Positions 23,817 through 32,400 are shown, counted from the stretch's first letter. The stretch is DNA of 51,933 nt from JASGDB01 sp049841315 (GCA_049841315.1 JASGDB010000040.1:1-51933), one strand, 5' to 3'. The notes: generated by a model from the sequence alone, not told the origin. Program-made: numbers and translations.

Positions 23817-24696
23817 AAAAGAAAAATGGTTTTTGCTGATTGCCCTTTCGGTAATCTGGGGTTCTTCTTTTATCCTCATCAAAAAATCGATAGAATATTA
23901 CAATCCGTATCAGGTCGGCGCACTGCGCTGTCTTATTGCGGGTGCTATTCTGCTTCCTTATGCGTTGCTCAATATCAGAAAATTTCCGAAAAAGAGATTG
24001 AAATGGCTTCTGCTTGCGGCTTTTACCGGTAATTTTATTCCGATGTTTCTTTTTCCTGTTGCGGAAACGGAAATAAGCAGTATCATTGCCGGAATTATCA
24101 ATTCCATGATGCCGATTTTCGTGATTGTTTTCGGAGCATTGGTCTGGAAATTTGAAACCACGAAACGCCAGATGATTGGCGTGGCGATTAGTTTTGCAGG
24201 AGCCTGTATTCTGGCATTGGGCTCGGGAGAAAGCGGAGTTTTTAAACTCAAGCCCATACTGCTTTTACTGTTGGCAACCGGTTTATACGCAATAAGTACG
24301 ACAACCGTGAAAAAGAAACTTTCCGATATTCCGGCGGTTGTGCTTTCTTCATTTGTTTTTGGGGCAGTTTTGTTTTTTCCGTCTTTGATTGCACTGGTAC
24401 TGTCAGGATTTTTCAAGGATTTTGATTTCAGTGGAAACAAAATGACAGGACTCGGATATGTGAGCCTGCTTTCTGTTGTCGGAACGGGTCTTGCGATGAT
24501 GCTCAATTATAAACTGCTCAGGATTTCTTCACCTCTGTTTGCGTCTACGGTTACGCTTCTGATGCCTGTTGTCGCTTTGGCCTGGGGACTTCTTTACGGA
24601 GAAAACCTAAATGTTCAGCAGTTTATCGGAGGAGCAATCATCATTGCAGGGTTGCTTTTCCTTAGGGCAAAAAGCAAAAAAACTGCAATACCCTAA
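23806..24696 (+). CDS. EamA/DMT family permease
   Basis: A 296-residue inner-membrane protein with ten predicted hydrophobic helices in two EamA repeats: residues 8-140 (WFLLIALSVIWGSSFILIKK start) and 150-290 (second repeat with TLLMPVVALAWGLLYGE). These drug/metabolite exporters often carry out amino acids or small metabolites; the substrate cannot be told. The gene is coupled to aat. It ends with a Lys-rich cytoplasmic tail. A small hairpin (aaactgca / tgcagttt, 24680-24710) spans its stop codon. Confidence 0.9.
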   Translation: MNPEKEKWFLLIALSVIWGSSFILIKKSIEYYNPYQVGALRCLIAGAILLPYALLNIRKFPKKRLKWLLLAAFTGNFIPMFLFPVAETEISSIIAGIINSMMPIFVIVFGALVWKFETTKRQMIGVAISFAGACILALGSGESGVFKLKPILLLLLATGLYAISTTTVKKKLSDIPAVVLSSFVFGAVLFFPSLIALVLSGFFKDFDFSGNKMTGLGYVSLLSVVGTGLAMMLNYKLLRISSPLFASTVTLLMPVVALAWGLLYGENLNVQQFIGGAIIIAGLLFLRAKSKKTAIP

Positions 24697-24900
24697 AGGT
24701 GCTGCAGTTTGAAATAAATCTAATAAAAAGTAAAAATGAAAGGCGACAAAGATACATTAATTTTTATTGCAAACAAATTTTTGTGTTAAAATTTTCATTT
24801 TTTTGCTTTAAATCATATTTTTTGCAGGAAGTTTTTTATTTTGGAAAATGACTTTTAACAATTTAATGGCTGTTTTTCAATTATTTCATAAATTAGCACA

Positions 24901-25554
24901 ATGTTTATTAAAGAATACATCTCCAAAGACTATCCCGCTTTTAATGTTTCCGATTCTGTAGAAGAAGCCTGCGAAACGGCAAAAGAGTTCGGATACACTC
25001 ATGTATTTGTCAAAAAAAAGGGAATTTTTCTCGGAGCGGTGAGCCAGGCATTTCTGGAAGACAGCCCGGAGGGAACTTTGGGAAGCCTCGAAATTCACTT
25101 TGAAAAATTTGCGATTCTGGACGACGCAAGCCTGCTGGATTCTATCAAACTTTTCCATACTTTCAATGCGAATGTGATTCCGGTGATTAATAAGGAAGAG
25201 CAATATCTGGGCTATCTGTCCTGCGACGACATCTTCAATGAGTTTTCAAAATATCCCTTGTTTTCGGAAAACGGCGCGCTCCTCACGGTACAGACGAACA
25301 GCGGATACTACTCTTTTACAGAGATTTCAAAGATTGTGGAAAGCAATAACGCCAAAATCTACGGCAGCTTTATCAGTGCAATTCAGGAGGACGGAATACA
25401 GATTACTTTGAAAATCAGCACCGAAAATCTTAGTTCAATCGATGAAACTTTTGAAAGGTACGGATATCACGTTGTCCATAAATATTATAACGACGAAAAA
25501 GAAGAACTGATGAAAGACCGTTTCGGTTTTTTTCAGAAATATTTGGAAATTTAA
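24901..25554 (+). CDS. CBS domain protein
   Basis: A 217-residue protein starting with a pair of CBS motifs (residues about 1-125: ISKDYPAFNVSDSVEEACETAKEFGYTHVFV and FHTFNANVIPVINKEEQYLGYLS), which bind adenosyl nucleotides. The C-terminal part (ALLTVQTNSGYYSFTEISKIVESNNAKIYG) resembles an ACT-like regulatory domain. In Flavobacteriia the gene is a constant neighbour of nadK, here four bases upstream of it, so a link to NAD(P) status is plausible. Enzyme activity is not expected. Confidence 0.88.
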   Translation: MFIKEYISKDYPAFNVSDSVEEACETAKEFGYTHVFVKKKGIFLGAVSQAFLEDSPEGTLGSLEIHFEKFAILDDASLLDSIKLFHTFNANVIPVINKEEQYLGYLSCDDIFNEFSKYPLFSENGALLTVQTNSGYYSFTEISKIVESNNAKIYGSFISAIQEDGIQITLKISTENLSSIDETFERYGYHVVHKYYNDEKEELMKDRFGFFQKYLEI

Positions 25555-25558
25555 CACG

Positions 25559-26425
25559 ATGAAAGCAGCGATATACACTCAGAAAAACGATTTGGATACT
25601 TTCCTTTATCTCAGCAAATTCATCAGCGAGCTGGATAAAAGAGGCGTGAAAGCTGTGATTTTTTCGGGAACGGCACAGGCGATGCAGTTTTCCAAAGAAT
25701 TTGAAACATTCAGCAATAAGGAAGACCTGAAAAACAGTAATGTAGAGCTTTTCTTTACATTCGGCGGAGACGGAACGATTGTGAATTCCCTGCTGTTCAT
25801 TCAGGATACGGAAATCCCCGTAGTCGGCGTGAATACCGGACGGCTTGGTTTTTTGGCGAGCTTTACCAAAGAAGAAATCTTCATGGAACTGGACGAAATA
25901 CTGAAAGGCAACTATGTTTTGAGCCGGAGGTCTGTGATAGAAATCGTTTCGCCCGGAAAAGGAATGTTTTTTCCGTATGCGCTGAACGATGTTACCATTT
26001 CACGGAAAGAAACAACCTCGATGATTACCGTGGATTCCTATATCAACGGAGAATTTCTTAATGTTTTCTGGGGCGACGGCGTTATTATTTCCACCCCGAC
26101 GGGTTCTACGGCATATTCCCTGAGCTGTGGTGGCCCTATTATTTCCCCGAACAACGAAAATTTCGTGATTACGCCAATTGCACCGCACAACCTGAATGTC
26201 CGCCCGCTTGTCGTGAACGACAAAGTGGAAATCCGCCTGAAAGTACAGAGCCGTGTTCCGCAGTATTCCCTTTCGCTGGATTCGCGTCTGATTCATATCG
26301 ATACCAATACGGAAGTGGTCATCCGGAAAGCGAAATTCAGTATTCTCCTTGTTCATCCGAAAAACATCAGCTTTTTTGAAACGATACGGCACAAACTTCT
26401 TTGGGGGAAGGATAAAAGAAACTGA
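25559..26425 (+). CDS. nadK: NAD kinase (NadK)
   Basis: A 288-residue ATP-NAD kinase making NADP. Visible: FTFGGDGTIVNSLL (the GGDGT phosphate loop), VVGVNTGRLGFLASF, the conserved GDGVIISTPTGSTAYSLS and GGPIISPN. Length is normal. It is in one operon with the CBS gene (4-base gap). Its last 101 bases occur again with two mismatches at 28991-29091, beyond a lipoprotein cassette, a sign of duplication or insertion right after this gene. The coding sequence itself is intact. Confidence 0.96.
   Translation: MKAAIYTQKNDLDTFLYLSKFISELDKRGVKAVIFSGTAQAMQFSKEFETFSNKEDLKNSNVELFFTFGGDGTIVNSLLFIQDTEIPVVGVNTGRLGFLASFTKEEIFMELDEILKGNYVLSRRSVIEIVSPGKGMFFPYALNDVTISRKETTSMITVDSYINGEFLNVFWGDGVIISTPTGSTAYSLSCGGPIISPNNENFVITPIAPHNLNVRPLVVNDKVEIRLKVQSRVPQYSLSLDSRLIHIDTNTEVVIRKAKFSILLVHPKNISFFETIRHKLLWGKDKRN
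26321..26421 (+). repeat. Left copy of the duplicated nadK 3' end
   Basis: Bases 26321-26421 match 28991-29091 in direct orientation with two mismatches. This copy belongs to the true gene. Confidence 0.93.
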
Positions 26426-26468
26426 AACTATCCGTTTTTATTTTTCCAGAATTAAAAAATTAAAATTT

Positions 26469-27839
26469 ATGATTAAAATTAGATTCTTATGGATAAGCGG
26501 TCTGCTGATGCTCTTAATGCTTGTAAACTGCCGGACGAGCGATGAGGTCGTTCAAATTGAAAATACCAATAAAAAGTTTGCTGTTTTCTCTGAAGAAAGC
26601 AGATACGGTAAGAATTCAAACTTTGAATATTCAAAAGCATTTACTTATCTGATGCATCGGTATGACCAGATGCAGGGAACTAATGTTTCCGGTTTGGTCA
26701 ATACCACAAACAAAACGGTATGGAATGAAGAGGAGGAAATATATTTTCCGGAAGAAATCCATGAATCTTACGTTGAATTCAGAATTCATTCTCAAACGAT
26801 TGAAGATGAAAACGGAGATATATGGGTAATGTTTCCTAAAATTGAAAATGATGAAGTAAAGGATTTGGTGGTTTCGGTGCTTACAAATAATGAAACAGAA
26901 GTTTATTATCCTGTTGTTGACAGGGGTTCAAAAATATACACGGATAATCTCCATGTATTTCAAAATGCTTATGATACTTATTTTAAAACATACTTAGGGA
27001 ACGGAAAAACGAATAAAGCCAGATGTGGTTTCGACGGGAGTCCTGCATGTGATATAGAAGTCGTTATAATATCCTATCCGGGAAACGGAGACCCCAGCAA
27101 TAGCGGAGGAGGAATCATTGGCGGAACCGGAGGCGGTGGTGAAGGAGGAAACTGTGAACCTCATGCGGAATGCCTTGACTACCAAGGAGGCAGCGGAGGG
27201 GGAGGAGTGAGCAATCCTTGTGAAAAAGCCAAATCAGCTTCTGAAAATGCTACAACCAATTCCAAAAAAAGCGATTTTGCTACTGCAAAAACTGCTGTTA
27301 CAGGAATGAACAACGGATTGGAAAACGGTGTGGTATTTGGAAATGTAGGCGGACAGATGGTACATACGGATGTACAGACAGGTGGTGCTACTTCTGGTAA
27401 TCTTACTCATTCTTACGCTGACCCCATTGCCGACTTGCACAATCATACGGATAATAAACCGCCCTCCGCCGGAGATGTATACCAATTAATTAAAAATCAA
27501 AATGATTATGCCAACTACAGTACAAGGTATGTGGTTACGCAAAACGGCACAATGTATGCTCTGGTAGTAACAGACAAAACTGCGATGAATACTTTTTTGA
27601 GTAATTATCCTGCAAGTCAATTACCTGGACATAATCCAAATTTTCCAGGTCAAATGTTTGAGGATTGGTATAATTTTACTTTCGACGGGCATGGTAACGC
27701 AGAAATGGCTCTTTCACATGTATTGGATAAATATAACACAGGAATTGCATTAACTAAAATGGATACTAATGGTAATTTTAAAAAAGTAAATGTAACACAA
27801 AATAGTAACGGGACATATACTCAATCAAACTGTCCTTAA
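26469..27839 (+). CDS. Exported lipoprotein with a His-rich, JAB-like C-terminal region
   Basis: A 456-residue protein. Signal peptide with lipobox MLVNC (Cys21). Residues about 25-205 are of no family I know; 210-260 are a Gly-rich linker with Cys residues; the last 180 residues contain ADLHNHTDNKPPSAGDVYQL, an H-x-H...P-S-x-x-D arrangement like that of JAB/MPN metallopeptidases, and the end TKMDTNGNFKKVNV is found again in a fragment at 28821-28949. A variable C-terminal module after a glycine linker on a secreted protein, followed by two small exported proteins, resembles an effector/immunity layout. The start at 26469 is chosen for the signal peptide. Function is unknown. Confidence 0.72.
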   Translation: MIKIRFLWISGLLMLLMLVNCRTSDEVVQIENTNKKFAVFSEESRYGKNSNFEYSKAFTYLMHRYDQMQGTNVSGLVNTTNKTVWNEEEEIYFPEEIHESYVEFRIHSQTIEDENGDIWVMFPKIENDEVKDLVVSVLTNNETEVYYPVVDRGSKIYTDNLHVFQNAYDTYFKTYLGNGKTNKARCGFDGSPACDIEVVIISYPGNGDPSNSGGGIIGGTGGGGEGGNCEPHAECLDYQGGSGGGGVSNPCEKAKSASENATTNSKKSDFATAKTAVTGMNNGLENGVVFGNVGGQMVHTDVQTGGATSGNLTHSYADPIADLHNHTDNKPPSAGDVYQLIKNQNDYANYSTRYVVTQNGTMYALVVTDKTAMNTFLSNYPASQLPGHNPNFPGQMFEDWYNFTFDGHGNAEMALSHVLDKYNTGIALTKMDTNGNFKKVNVTQNSNGTYTQSNCP

Positions 27840-27850
27840 AAATAAAAATT

Positions 27851-28291
27851 ATGAATAATCTTATTAAAACTCTAATAGCCGGATTTATTTTAATAGTAAA
27901 TTTATCTTGTGCGCAAACCGTCACGATGAAATCTTTGAGTGACGCAAAAAAACTGGAATTAAATAAAAAAGAATTTGTTGGTAAATCTTTAGGATATTTT
28001 TTAAAACATATTGGTTTAGAGATTAAGTCAATAAAACCAGCTCCAAATAAAAACTTAAGTGAAGTTAATAGGATTAGCTTTATGTTTGTTCCGTATAACC
28101 AATATCGTAATGACAGGAGAGACATTACAGAAAAACCAACTACTATAACTGTTGTATTCAATCAGAATTGGGATTTATTAGGAAACAGATGTCGCTATGA
28201 CATACAAGGCTGTACAGAATGGACAAAAGAAGACGAAAAAAGATTGGGTGATTTGATTATCTATGATATTTATGTGTTGGGGAAAGATTGA
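27851..28291 (+). CDS. Small lipoprotein, paralogue of the next gene
   Basis: A 146-residue unknown protein with a lipoprotein signal (IVNLSC, Cys20). The segment FVGKSLGYFLKHIGLEIKSI followed by NRISFMF aligns with NKPLKEFLKGLKLEIKSVSY and NRIILRF of the next gene, so the two are paralogues. It sits 11 bases after the large lipoprotein gene, in the place where an immunity gene would lie. Its codon usage is more AT-rich than that of nadK or fbaA. No database family is recognised. Confidence 0.65.
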   Translation: MNNLIKTLIAGFILIVNLSCAQTVTMKSLSDAKKLELNKKEFVGKSLGYFLKHIGLEIKSIKPAPNKNLSEVNRISFMFVPYNQYRNDRRDITEKPTTITVVFNQNWDLLGNRCRYDIQGCTEWTKEDEKRLGDLIIYDIYVLGKD

Positions 28292-28306
28292 TTTCTGTAA
28301 AATATT

Positions 28307-28744
28307 ATGAAAAATACACTTAAAATTTTATCATTAGTCTTTGTATCACTTTTTATGAATGTAAATGCACAAGACGAGATAACAAATAGACAACAGTTTC
28401 AGAATGTAGAAAATATTGAAAAAAGCTACATAAACAAACCGTTAAAAGAATTTTTGAAAGGGTTAAAATTAGAAATAAAGTCTGTAAGTTATATTAGGGA
28501 AGATGAAAGCGGTCCTAATAGAATAATTTTAAGATTTGATGATAGAGAAACTTATGCTAAGTTGGGTCAGGAAAATATAGTTCCCGCAAGAATTACAGTT
28601 TATTTTATAAATGATATGGCAACGAAATCTATTTTTAATAAATTAAATCAGTATGGAACTATTGAGGAGAATCCTATTGAGCAGTTTAAAGAATTAAAAA
28701 TTCAAAAATTACTTGGGAGTAATAATCATAAAATGAAATTTTAA
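28307..28744 (+). CDS. Small exported protein, paralogue of the previous gene
   Basis: A 145-residue unknown protein with a cleavable signal peptide (FMNVNAQDE). It shares the core 'LK..LKLEIKSV...NRI..RF' with the preceding gene. A strong terminator follows, so the transcript from the large lipoprotein gene probably ends here. A third such start, MKNLIFIR, appears at 28962 but is cut off. Immunity or chaperone roles are guesses from position. Confidence 0.62.
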   Translation: MKNTLKILSLVFVSLFMNVNAQDEITNRQQFQNVENIEKSYINKPLKEFLKGLKLEIKSVSYIREDESGPNRIILRFDDRETYAKLGQENIVPARITVYFINDMATKSIFNKLNQYGTIEENPIEQFKELKIQKLLGSNNHKMKF

Positions 28745-28756
28745 GAATTATACGGG

Positions 28757-28780
28757 GCACGGATTAATCCGTGCTTTTTT
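28757..28780 (+). terminator. Intrinsic terminator of the lipoprotein cassette
   Basis: Perfect palindrome gcacggattaatccgtgc followed by six T. Confidence 0.85.
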
Positions 28781-28820
28781 GCATGTTTACATAGGTTTTT
28801 CGTTGCTACTAAAACGTTGT

Positions 28821-28949
28821 TATAAATACAATGCTGGAATTGTATTAACAAAAATGGATAGTTCAGGTAATTTCACAAAAATAAATGTTACTATAAATCA
28901 AAATTCTGATGGAACAATCAATTATAATCATACACAATGTCCAAATTAA
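28821..28949 (+). pseudogene. Orphan C-terminal fragment of a second lipoprotein effector
   Basis: The frame reads YKYNAGIVLTKMDSSGNFTK, then INVTINQNSDGTI and ends after TQCPN. This matches the last 40 residues or so of the 26469-27839 product (DKYNTGIALTKMDTNGNFKK...SNCP) but has no start, promoter or upstream domain. It is a remnant of a duplicated effector gene, or a spare C-terminal module. Confidence 0.75.
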
Positions 28950-28961
28950 ACGAATAATGAA

Positions 28962-29126
28962 ATGAAAAATCTAATTTTTATAAGATTACAATCCGGAAAG
29001 CGAAATTCAGTATTCTCCTTGTTCATCCGAAAAACATCAGTTTTTTTGAAACGATACGGCACAAACTTCTTTGGGGGAAAGATAAAAGAAATTAAAAACT
29101 TTACACCGCAATCCATGAAAAAATAA
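28962..29126 (+). pseudogene. Truncated small-protein gene fused to the nadK repeat
   Basis: Starts like its neighbours (MKNLIFIR) but after about 9 codons runs into the duplicated nadK 3' end in a different frame, giving a meaningless tail to a stop at 29124-29126. Best read as a third small exported-protein gene broken at the rearrangement point. Confidence 0.5.
28991..29091 (+). repeat. Right copy of the duplicated nadK 3' end
   Basis: A 101-bp direct copy of 26321-26421 (two mismatches), not part of any nadK gene. The two copies bracket the lipoprotein cassette, 2.6 kb apart. Confidence 0.93.
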
Positions 29127-29231
29127 CAATCATCATGTTTATCATTAATGAAAAGGCAGTAAAAACTGAGGCAGTATGAACAGAATTCCTTACCTTTACA
29201 TTCCCTAAATTTGATATAAAACAATACAATT

Positions 29232-30302
29232 ATGAGCAGAATTTTTCCGGCAGGAGTTGCCACAGGTAATCTGGTTTCTGAAATTTTCCAATACGCTAAA
29301 GAGAGTCAGTTCGCACTTCCTGCAGTAAACGTTATTGGTTCAAGCAACGTCAATGCTGCACTGGAAACCGCAGCAAAACTCAATTCACCCATTATCATTC
29401 AGTTTTCAAACGGAGGAGCAGCGTTCAACGCAGGAAAAGGATTAAGCAACGACGGGCAGAAAGCATCCGTTTTGGGAGGCATTGCAGGTGCAAAACACAT
29501 TCACACTCTTGCAGAAGCGTATGGAGCAACTGTAATACTTCATACCGACCACTGTGCGAAAAAACTTCTCCCTTGGGTTGACGGATTAATGGACGCTAAT
29601 GAAGAATTTTTCAAGCAAACAGGTAAATCCCTGTATTCTTCCCACATGCTCGACCTTTCCGAAGAATCTTTGGAAGAAAATATGGACATCTCTGCAAAAT
29701 ATTTTGAGAGAATGGCTAAAATTGGAATGACACTCGAAATCGAGCTTGGCGTAACAGGTGGCGAAGAAGACGGCGTAGACAATTCTGATGTTGATTCTTC
29801 CAAACTTTACACTCAGCCGGAAGAAGTGGCTTACGCTTACGAAAGACTGAAAGCCATTTCCCCTGACTTTACGATTGCAGCCGCTTTCGGAAACGTACAC
29901 GGTGTGTACAAACCGGGAAATGTGAAGCTCACTCCGAAAATCCTTGACAATTCTCAGAAATACGTTCAGGAAAAATTCGGAACAGGAGAAAAACCGATAA
30001 ATTTCGTATTCCACGGAGGTTCCGGTTCTACTTTGGAAGAAATCAGAGAAGCAATCGGTTATGGTGTGGTAAAAATGAACATCGATACCGACCTTCAGTA
30101 CGCTTACCTTGAAGGAATCCGCGATTATATCCGCCAGAACGGCGATTATCTGAACGGACAAATAGGAAACCCCGAAGGTGCTGATTCTCCAAACAAGAAA
30201 TTCTACGACCCTCGAGTTTGGGTAAGAAAAGGAGAAGAAACGTTCAGCAAAAGATTAGTAAAAGCCTTTGAAGACCTGAATAACATCAACACTCTGAAAT
30301 AA
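29232..30302 (+). CDS. fbaA: Class II fructose-bisphosphate aldolase (FbaA)
   Basis: A 356-residue zinc-dependent aldolase of glycolysis and gluconeogenesis. Motifs: ALPAVNVIGSSNVNAALETA near the N-terminus, the metal/catalytic segment VILHTDHCAKKLLPWVDGL, EIELGVTGGEEDGVDNSD, and VHGVYKPGNVKL with VFHGGSGS carrying the later zinc His and phosphate site. Length and sequence fit the class IIA group (E. coli FbaA type). Monocistronic between the rearranged cassette and accD. Confidence 0.97.
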   Translation: MSRIFPAGVATGNLVSEIFQYAKESQFALPAVNVIGSSNVNAALETAAKLNSPIIIQFSNGGAAFNAGKGLSNDGQKASVLGGIAGAKHIHTLAEAYGATVILHTDHCAKKLLPWVDGLMDANEEFFKQTGKSLYSSHMLDLSEESLEENMDISAKYFERMAKIGMTLEIELGVTGGEEDGVDNSDVDSSKLYTQPEEVAYAYERLKAISPDFTIAAAFGNVHGVYKPGNVKLTPKILDNSQKYVQEKFGTGEKPINFVFHGGSGSTLEEIREAIGYGVVKMNIDTDLQYAYLEGIRDYIRQNGDYLNGQIGNPEGADSPNKKFYDPRVWVRKGEETFSKRLVKAFEDLNNINTLK

Positions 30303-30428
30303 TCAGAGATTCTAAAACTTAAAAAGTTCGGCAGAATAATTTGAAAAAATGTATTTTTGTCGGACTTTGGTTTTTTAAAGAGAAAAAAACTTTAAACCTG
30401 AAATATTTTAACTTTAAACTTTAATCAA

Positions 30429-31283
30429 ATGGCATTCGACTGGTTTAAAAGGAAAACACAAAACATTACCACCACCACGGACGAGAAAAAAGACGTGCCG
30501 AAAGGGCTGTGGCATCAGACACCTTCCGGAAAAATAGTGGAACACGAAGAGCTGAAGAGAAACAATTTCGTTTCTCCCGAAGACGGATTCCATGTGCGCA
30601 TCGGAAGCAATGAGTTCTTTTCAATTCTCTTTGATGACAATAAGTGCACAGAGCTGGATGCAGGTGTGGAAAGCGTGGATATGCTGAAATTCAAGGATAC
30701 GAAATCGTATACAGACCGCCTGAAAGAAGTAAAATCCAAAACCAAACTCAACGATTCCATCCGCAATGCTACGGGAAAAGTGAACGGAACAGAAATGGTG
30801 ATTTCCTGTATGGATTTCGGCTTTATCGGAGGTTCATTGGGTTCGGTAATGGGCGAAAAAATCAGAAGAGCGGTAGATTACAGCATCGAGCACAAACTTC
30901 CGTACATGATTATCTGCCAATCCGGAGGAGCAAGAATGCAGGAAGCCGCTTTTTCACTGATGCAACTGGCAAAAGTTCAGGCAAAACTCGCACAGCTTTC
31001 CGAAGCAGGACTTCCGTATATCGCGTATCTCTGCGACCCGACTTTCGGGGGAATTACCGCTTCTTTCGCGATGACAGCGGATATCATCATGGCAGAGCCG
31101 GGAGCGCTTATCGGATTTGCGGGACCTCGTGTTATCCGTGAAACCATTGGTAAAGATTTGCCGGAAGGTTTCCAGACTTCGGAATTTCTCGTGGAAAAAG
31201 GTTTCGTAGATTTCATCGTGAAAAGAACCGAAATCAAGGAGGTTTTATCCAAAACCGTCAATCTTTTGTACGCAAAAGCATAA
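30429..31283 (+). CDS. accD: Acetyl-CoA carboxylase carboxyltransferase beta subunit (AccD)
   Basis: A 284-residue subunit that, with AccA, transfers CO2 from biotin to acetyl-CoA to make malonyl-CoA. The crotonase-like core is complete: MVISCMDFGFIGGSLGSVMG, MIICQSGGARMQEAAFSLMQ, YLCDPTFGGITASFAM and GFAGPRVIRETIG. The usual N-terminal four-Cys zinc ribbon is missing: where E. coli has C-x2-C...C-x2-C, this protein has GLWHQTPSGKIVEHEELKRN without Cys. I recall other Flavobacteriia proteins as similar, so it is probably a lineage trait. A terminator follows. Confidence 0.95.
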   Translation: MAFDWFKRKTQNITTTTDEKKDVPKGLWHQTPSGKIVEHEELKRNNFVSPEDGFHVRIGSNEFFSILFDDNKCTELDAGVESVDMLKFKDTKSYTDRLKEVKSKTKLNDSIRNATGKVNGTEMVISCMDFGFIGGSLGSVMGEKIRRAVDYSIEHKLPYMIICQSGGARMQEAAFSLMQLAKVQAKLAQLSEAGLPYIAYLCDPTFGGITASFAMTADIIMAEPGALIGFAGPRVIRETIGKDLPEGFQTSEFLVEKGFVDFIVKRTEIKEVLSKTVNLLYAKA

Positions 31284-31303
31284 AAAATGTAACAAATCAG
31301 GAA

Positions 31304-31334
31304 AAATCTCACCTAATCGGGGTGAGATTTCTCT
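31304..31334 (+). terminator. Terminator after accD
   Basis: Stem aaatctcacc / ggtgagattt with a 7-base loop and a T-rich tail; it ends directly before the next ATG (31338), so that gene must use another promoter or readthrough. Confidence 0.75.
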
Positions 31335-31337
31335 TTT

Positions 31338-31862
31338 ATGAAAAAAGCAGCAGCAGTTTTATTCCGTTCGTTGAAATCCCTCAGTTTCAGTAAAATCATG
31401 AAATTGGGAAGGCTCACATTGCCTCATCCGATTTTTTCTCTGTTAAGTCTTTATGCCACACTTCATTCTTTTGCTATTTCAAAGAAATATTTTCCCAAAA
31501 CCCATTCTTCCAACGGAATCGGAAATGCATTCCGTCATGCACTTTGGTGCTGTCTGATTATGATGTACTGCTGTAAAATTTCGTCCCCGAAAAAATCCCT
31601 GAAATTCTGCCGGAGAATTACCACGCTCCACGAAGAGCTTTTCCCGAATCAGCCTCTGGAAACCAAAATGGATTTGCACAACAACAAAATCGGAATGAAT
31701 CTTTTTATGGAAATGCTTCCGGGAATCCACCGGCAGTTTTTTGAAAAAGGATTTTTTGTGAGTGCACTTTTTGAAAAATTAAAAACCGCCAAAATTCTCC
31801 AAAATACAGAAGAAGAGCATGGAAATGAACTGGTATATCTGGAGGGGAAAAACACAATCTGA
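31338..31862 (+). CDS. DUF6973 family protein
   Basis: A 174-residue protein. The NGIGNAFRHALWCCLI segment (residues about 55-70) and MDLHNNKIGMNLF (about 112-124) are the two conserved blocks of the DUF6973 family, rich in potential metal or active-site residues (R, H, E, D, H, N). The first 30 residues are basic and hydrophobic but without a clear signal peptide. Function unknown. It begins four bases past the accD terminator. I am fairly sure of the family, not of any role. Confidence 0.8.
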   Translation: MKKAAAVLFRSLKSLSFSKIMKLGRLTLPHPIFSLLSLYATLHSFAISKKYFPKTHSSNGIGNAFRHALWCCLIMMYCCKISSPKKSLKFCRRITTLHEELFPNQPLETKMDLHNNKIGMNLFMEMLPGIHRQFFEKGFFVSALFEKLKTAKILQNTEEEHGNELVYLEGKNTI

Positions 31863-31949
31863 TTACAAACCCTTTCAAAGTTTGAAAACCTCATAGTTTC
31901 AATAACCCAAAAGGCTTAGGCGGTTGAATAATATCATCATAGAAAAAAA

Positions 31950-32020
31950 CGTTGTGAGAGCTTGAAGCTCAAACAACGCTCTTAAAAAACCTTTTCAGAG
32001 TTCAGAACTCTGAAAGGGTT
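31950..32020. repeat. Two palindromes in the gap after the DUF6973 gene
   Basis: gttgtgagagctt / aagctcaaacaac (two mismatches) at about 31951-31977, and aacc(t)tttcagagtt-cag-aactctgaaagggtt at 31988-32020. The second also serves as a possible terminator. Both are like the palindromes at 673-745 in length and 3-base centre. Confidence 0.65.
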
Positions 32021-32052
32021 GATTTTAAAAACAATTCCGTAGATATAATTTT

Positions 32053-32400
32053 TTAATTTTCAAATAAATCCTCATCCATAAAATACTGGATAATCGCTTT
32101 CTTCATCAATAACTGCTGTTCGTTCGGCTTGAGCTCCGGAAGTTCTTCCAACTGTTCAAAATGCGGATAGCCGTCATCATCGTAATGCGAAAACCGGTAA
32201 TACCCGAAAGGTTCGAGAAGCCTGCAAACCGCGATATGAAGCAGATTCAGCTTATCGTCTTTGGTATATTTCTGCTGTCCGCTTCCCAATTCCTGAACTC
32301 CAATCAGGAACAAAAGGGTTTCAATCGGCGGATGTTTTTCGGTATCGAAATTTTTTACGAAAAATTCTTCAACTTTATTCCATAGTTCGCTTTCCGTCAT
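32053..32400 (-). CDS. Conserved hypothetical acidic protein
   Basis: A 115-residue soluble protein (MTESELWNKVEEFFVKNFDT start; IETLLFLIGVQELGSG and LLHIAVCRLLEPFGYYRF in the middle). It looks like a compact all-helical domain and I recall close relatives throughout Flavobacteriia without a named function. The composition is normal for the genome and the ATG is well placed, so it is very likely real. It lies 84 bases downstream of the oligopeptidase gene on the same strand, perhaps co-transcribed. Confidence 0.75.
   Translation of the reverse strand: MTESELWNKVEEFFVKNFDTEKHPPIETLLFLIGVQELGSGQQKYTKDDKLNLLHIAVCRLLEPFGYYRFSHYDDDGYPHFEQLEELPELKPNEQQLLMKKAIIQYFMDEDLFEN

Noticed and set aside
23978..24506. 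Antisense frame within the EamA transporter
   Set aside because: Antisense shadow of a membrane protein gene; no independent support.
24680..24710. Terminator after the EamA gene
   Set aside because: The 8-bp stem spans the stop codon but lacks a T-run; mentioned in the gene entry only.
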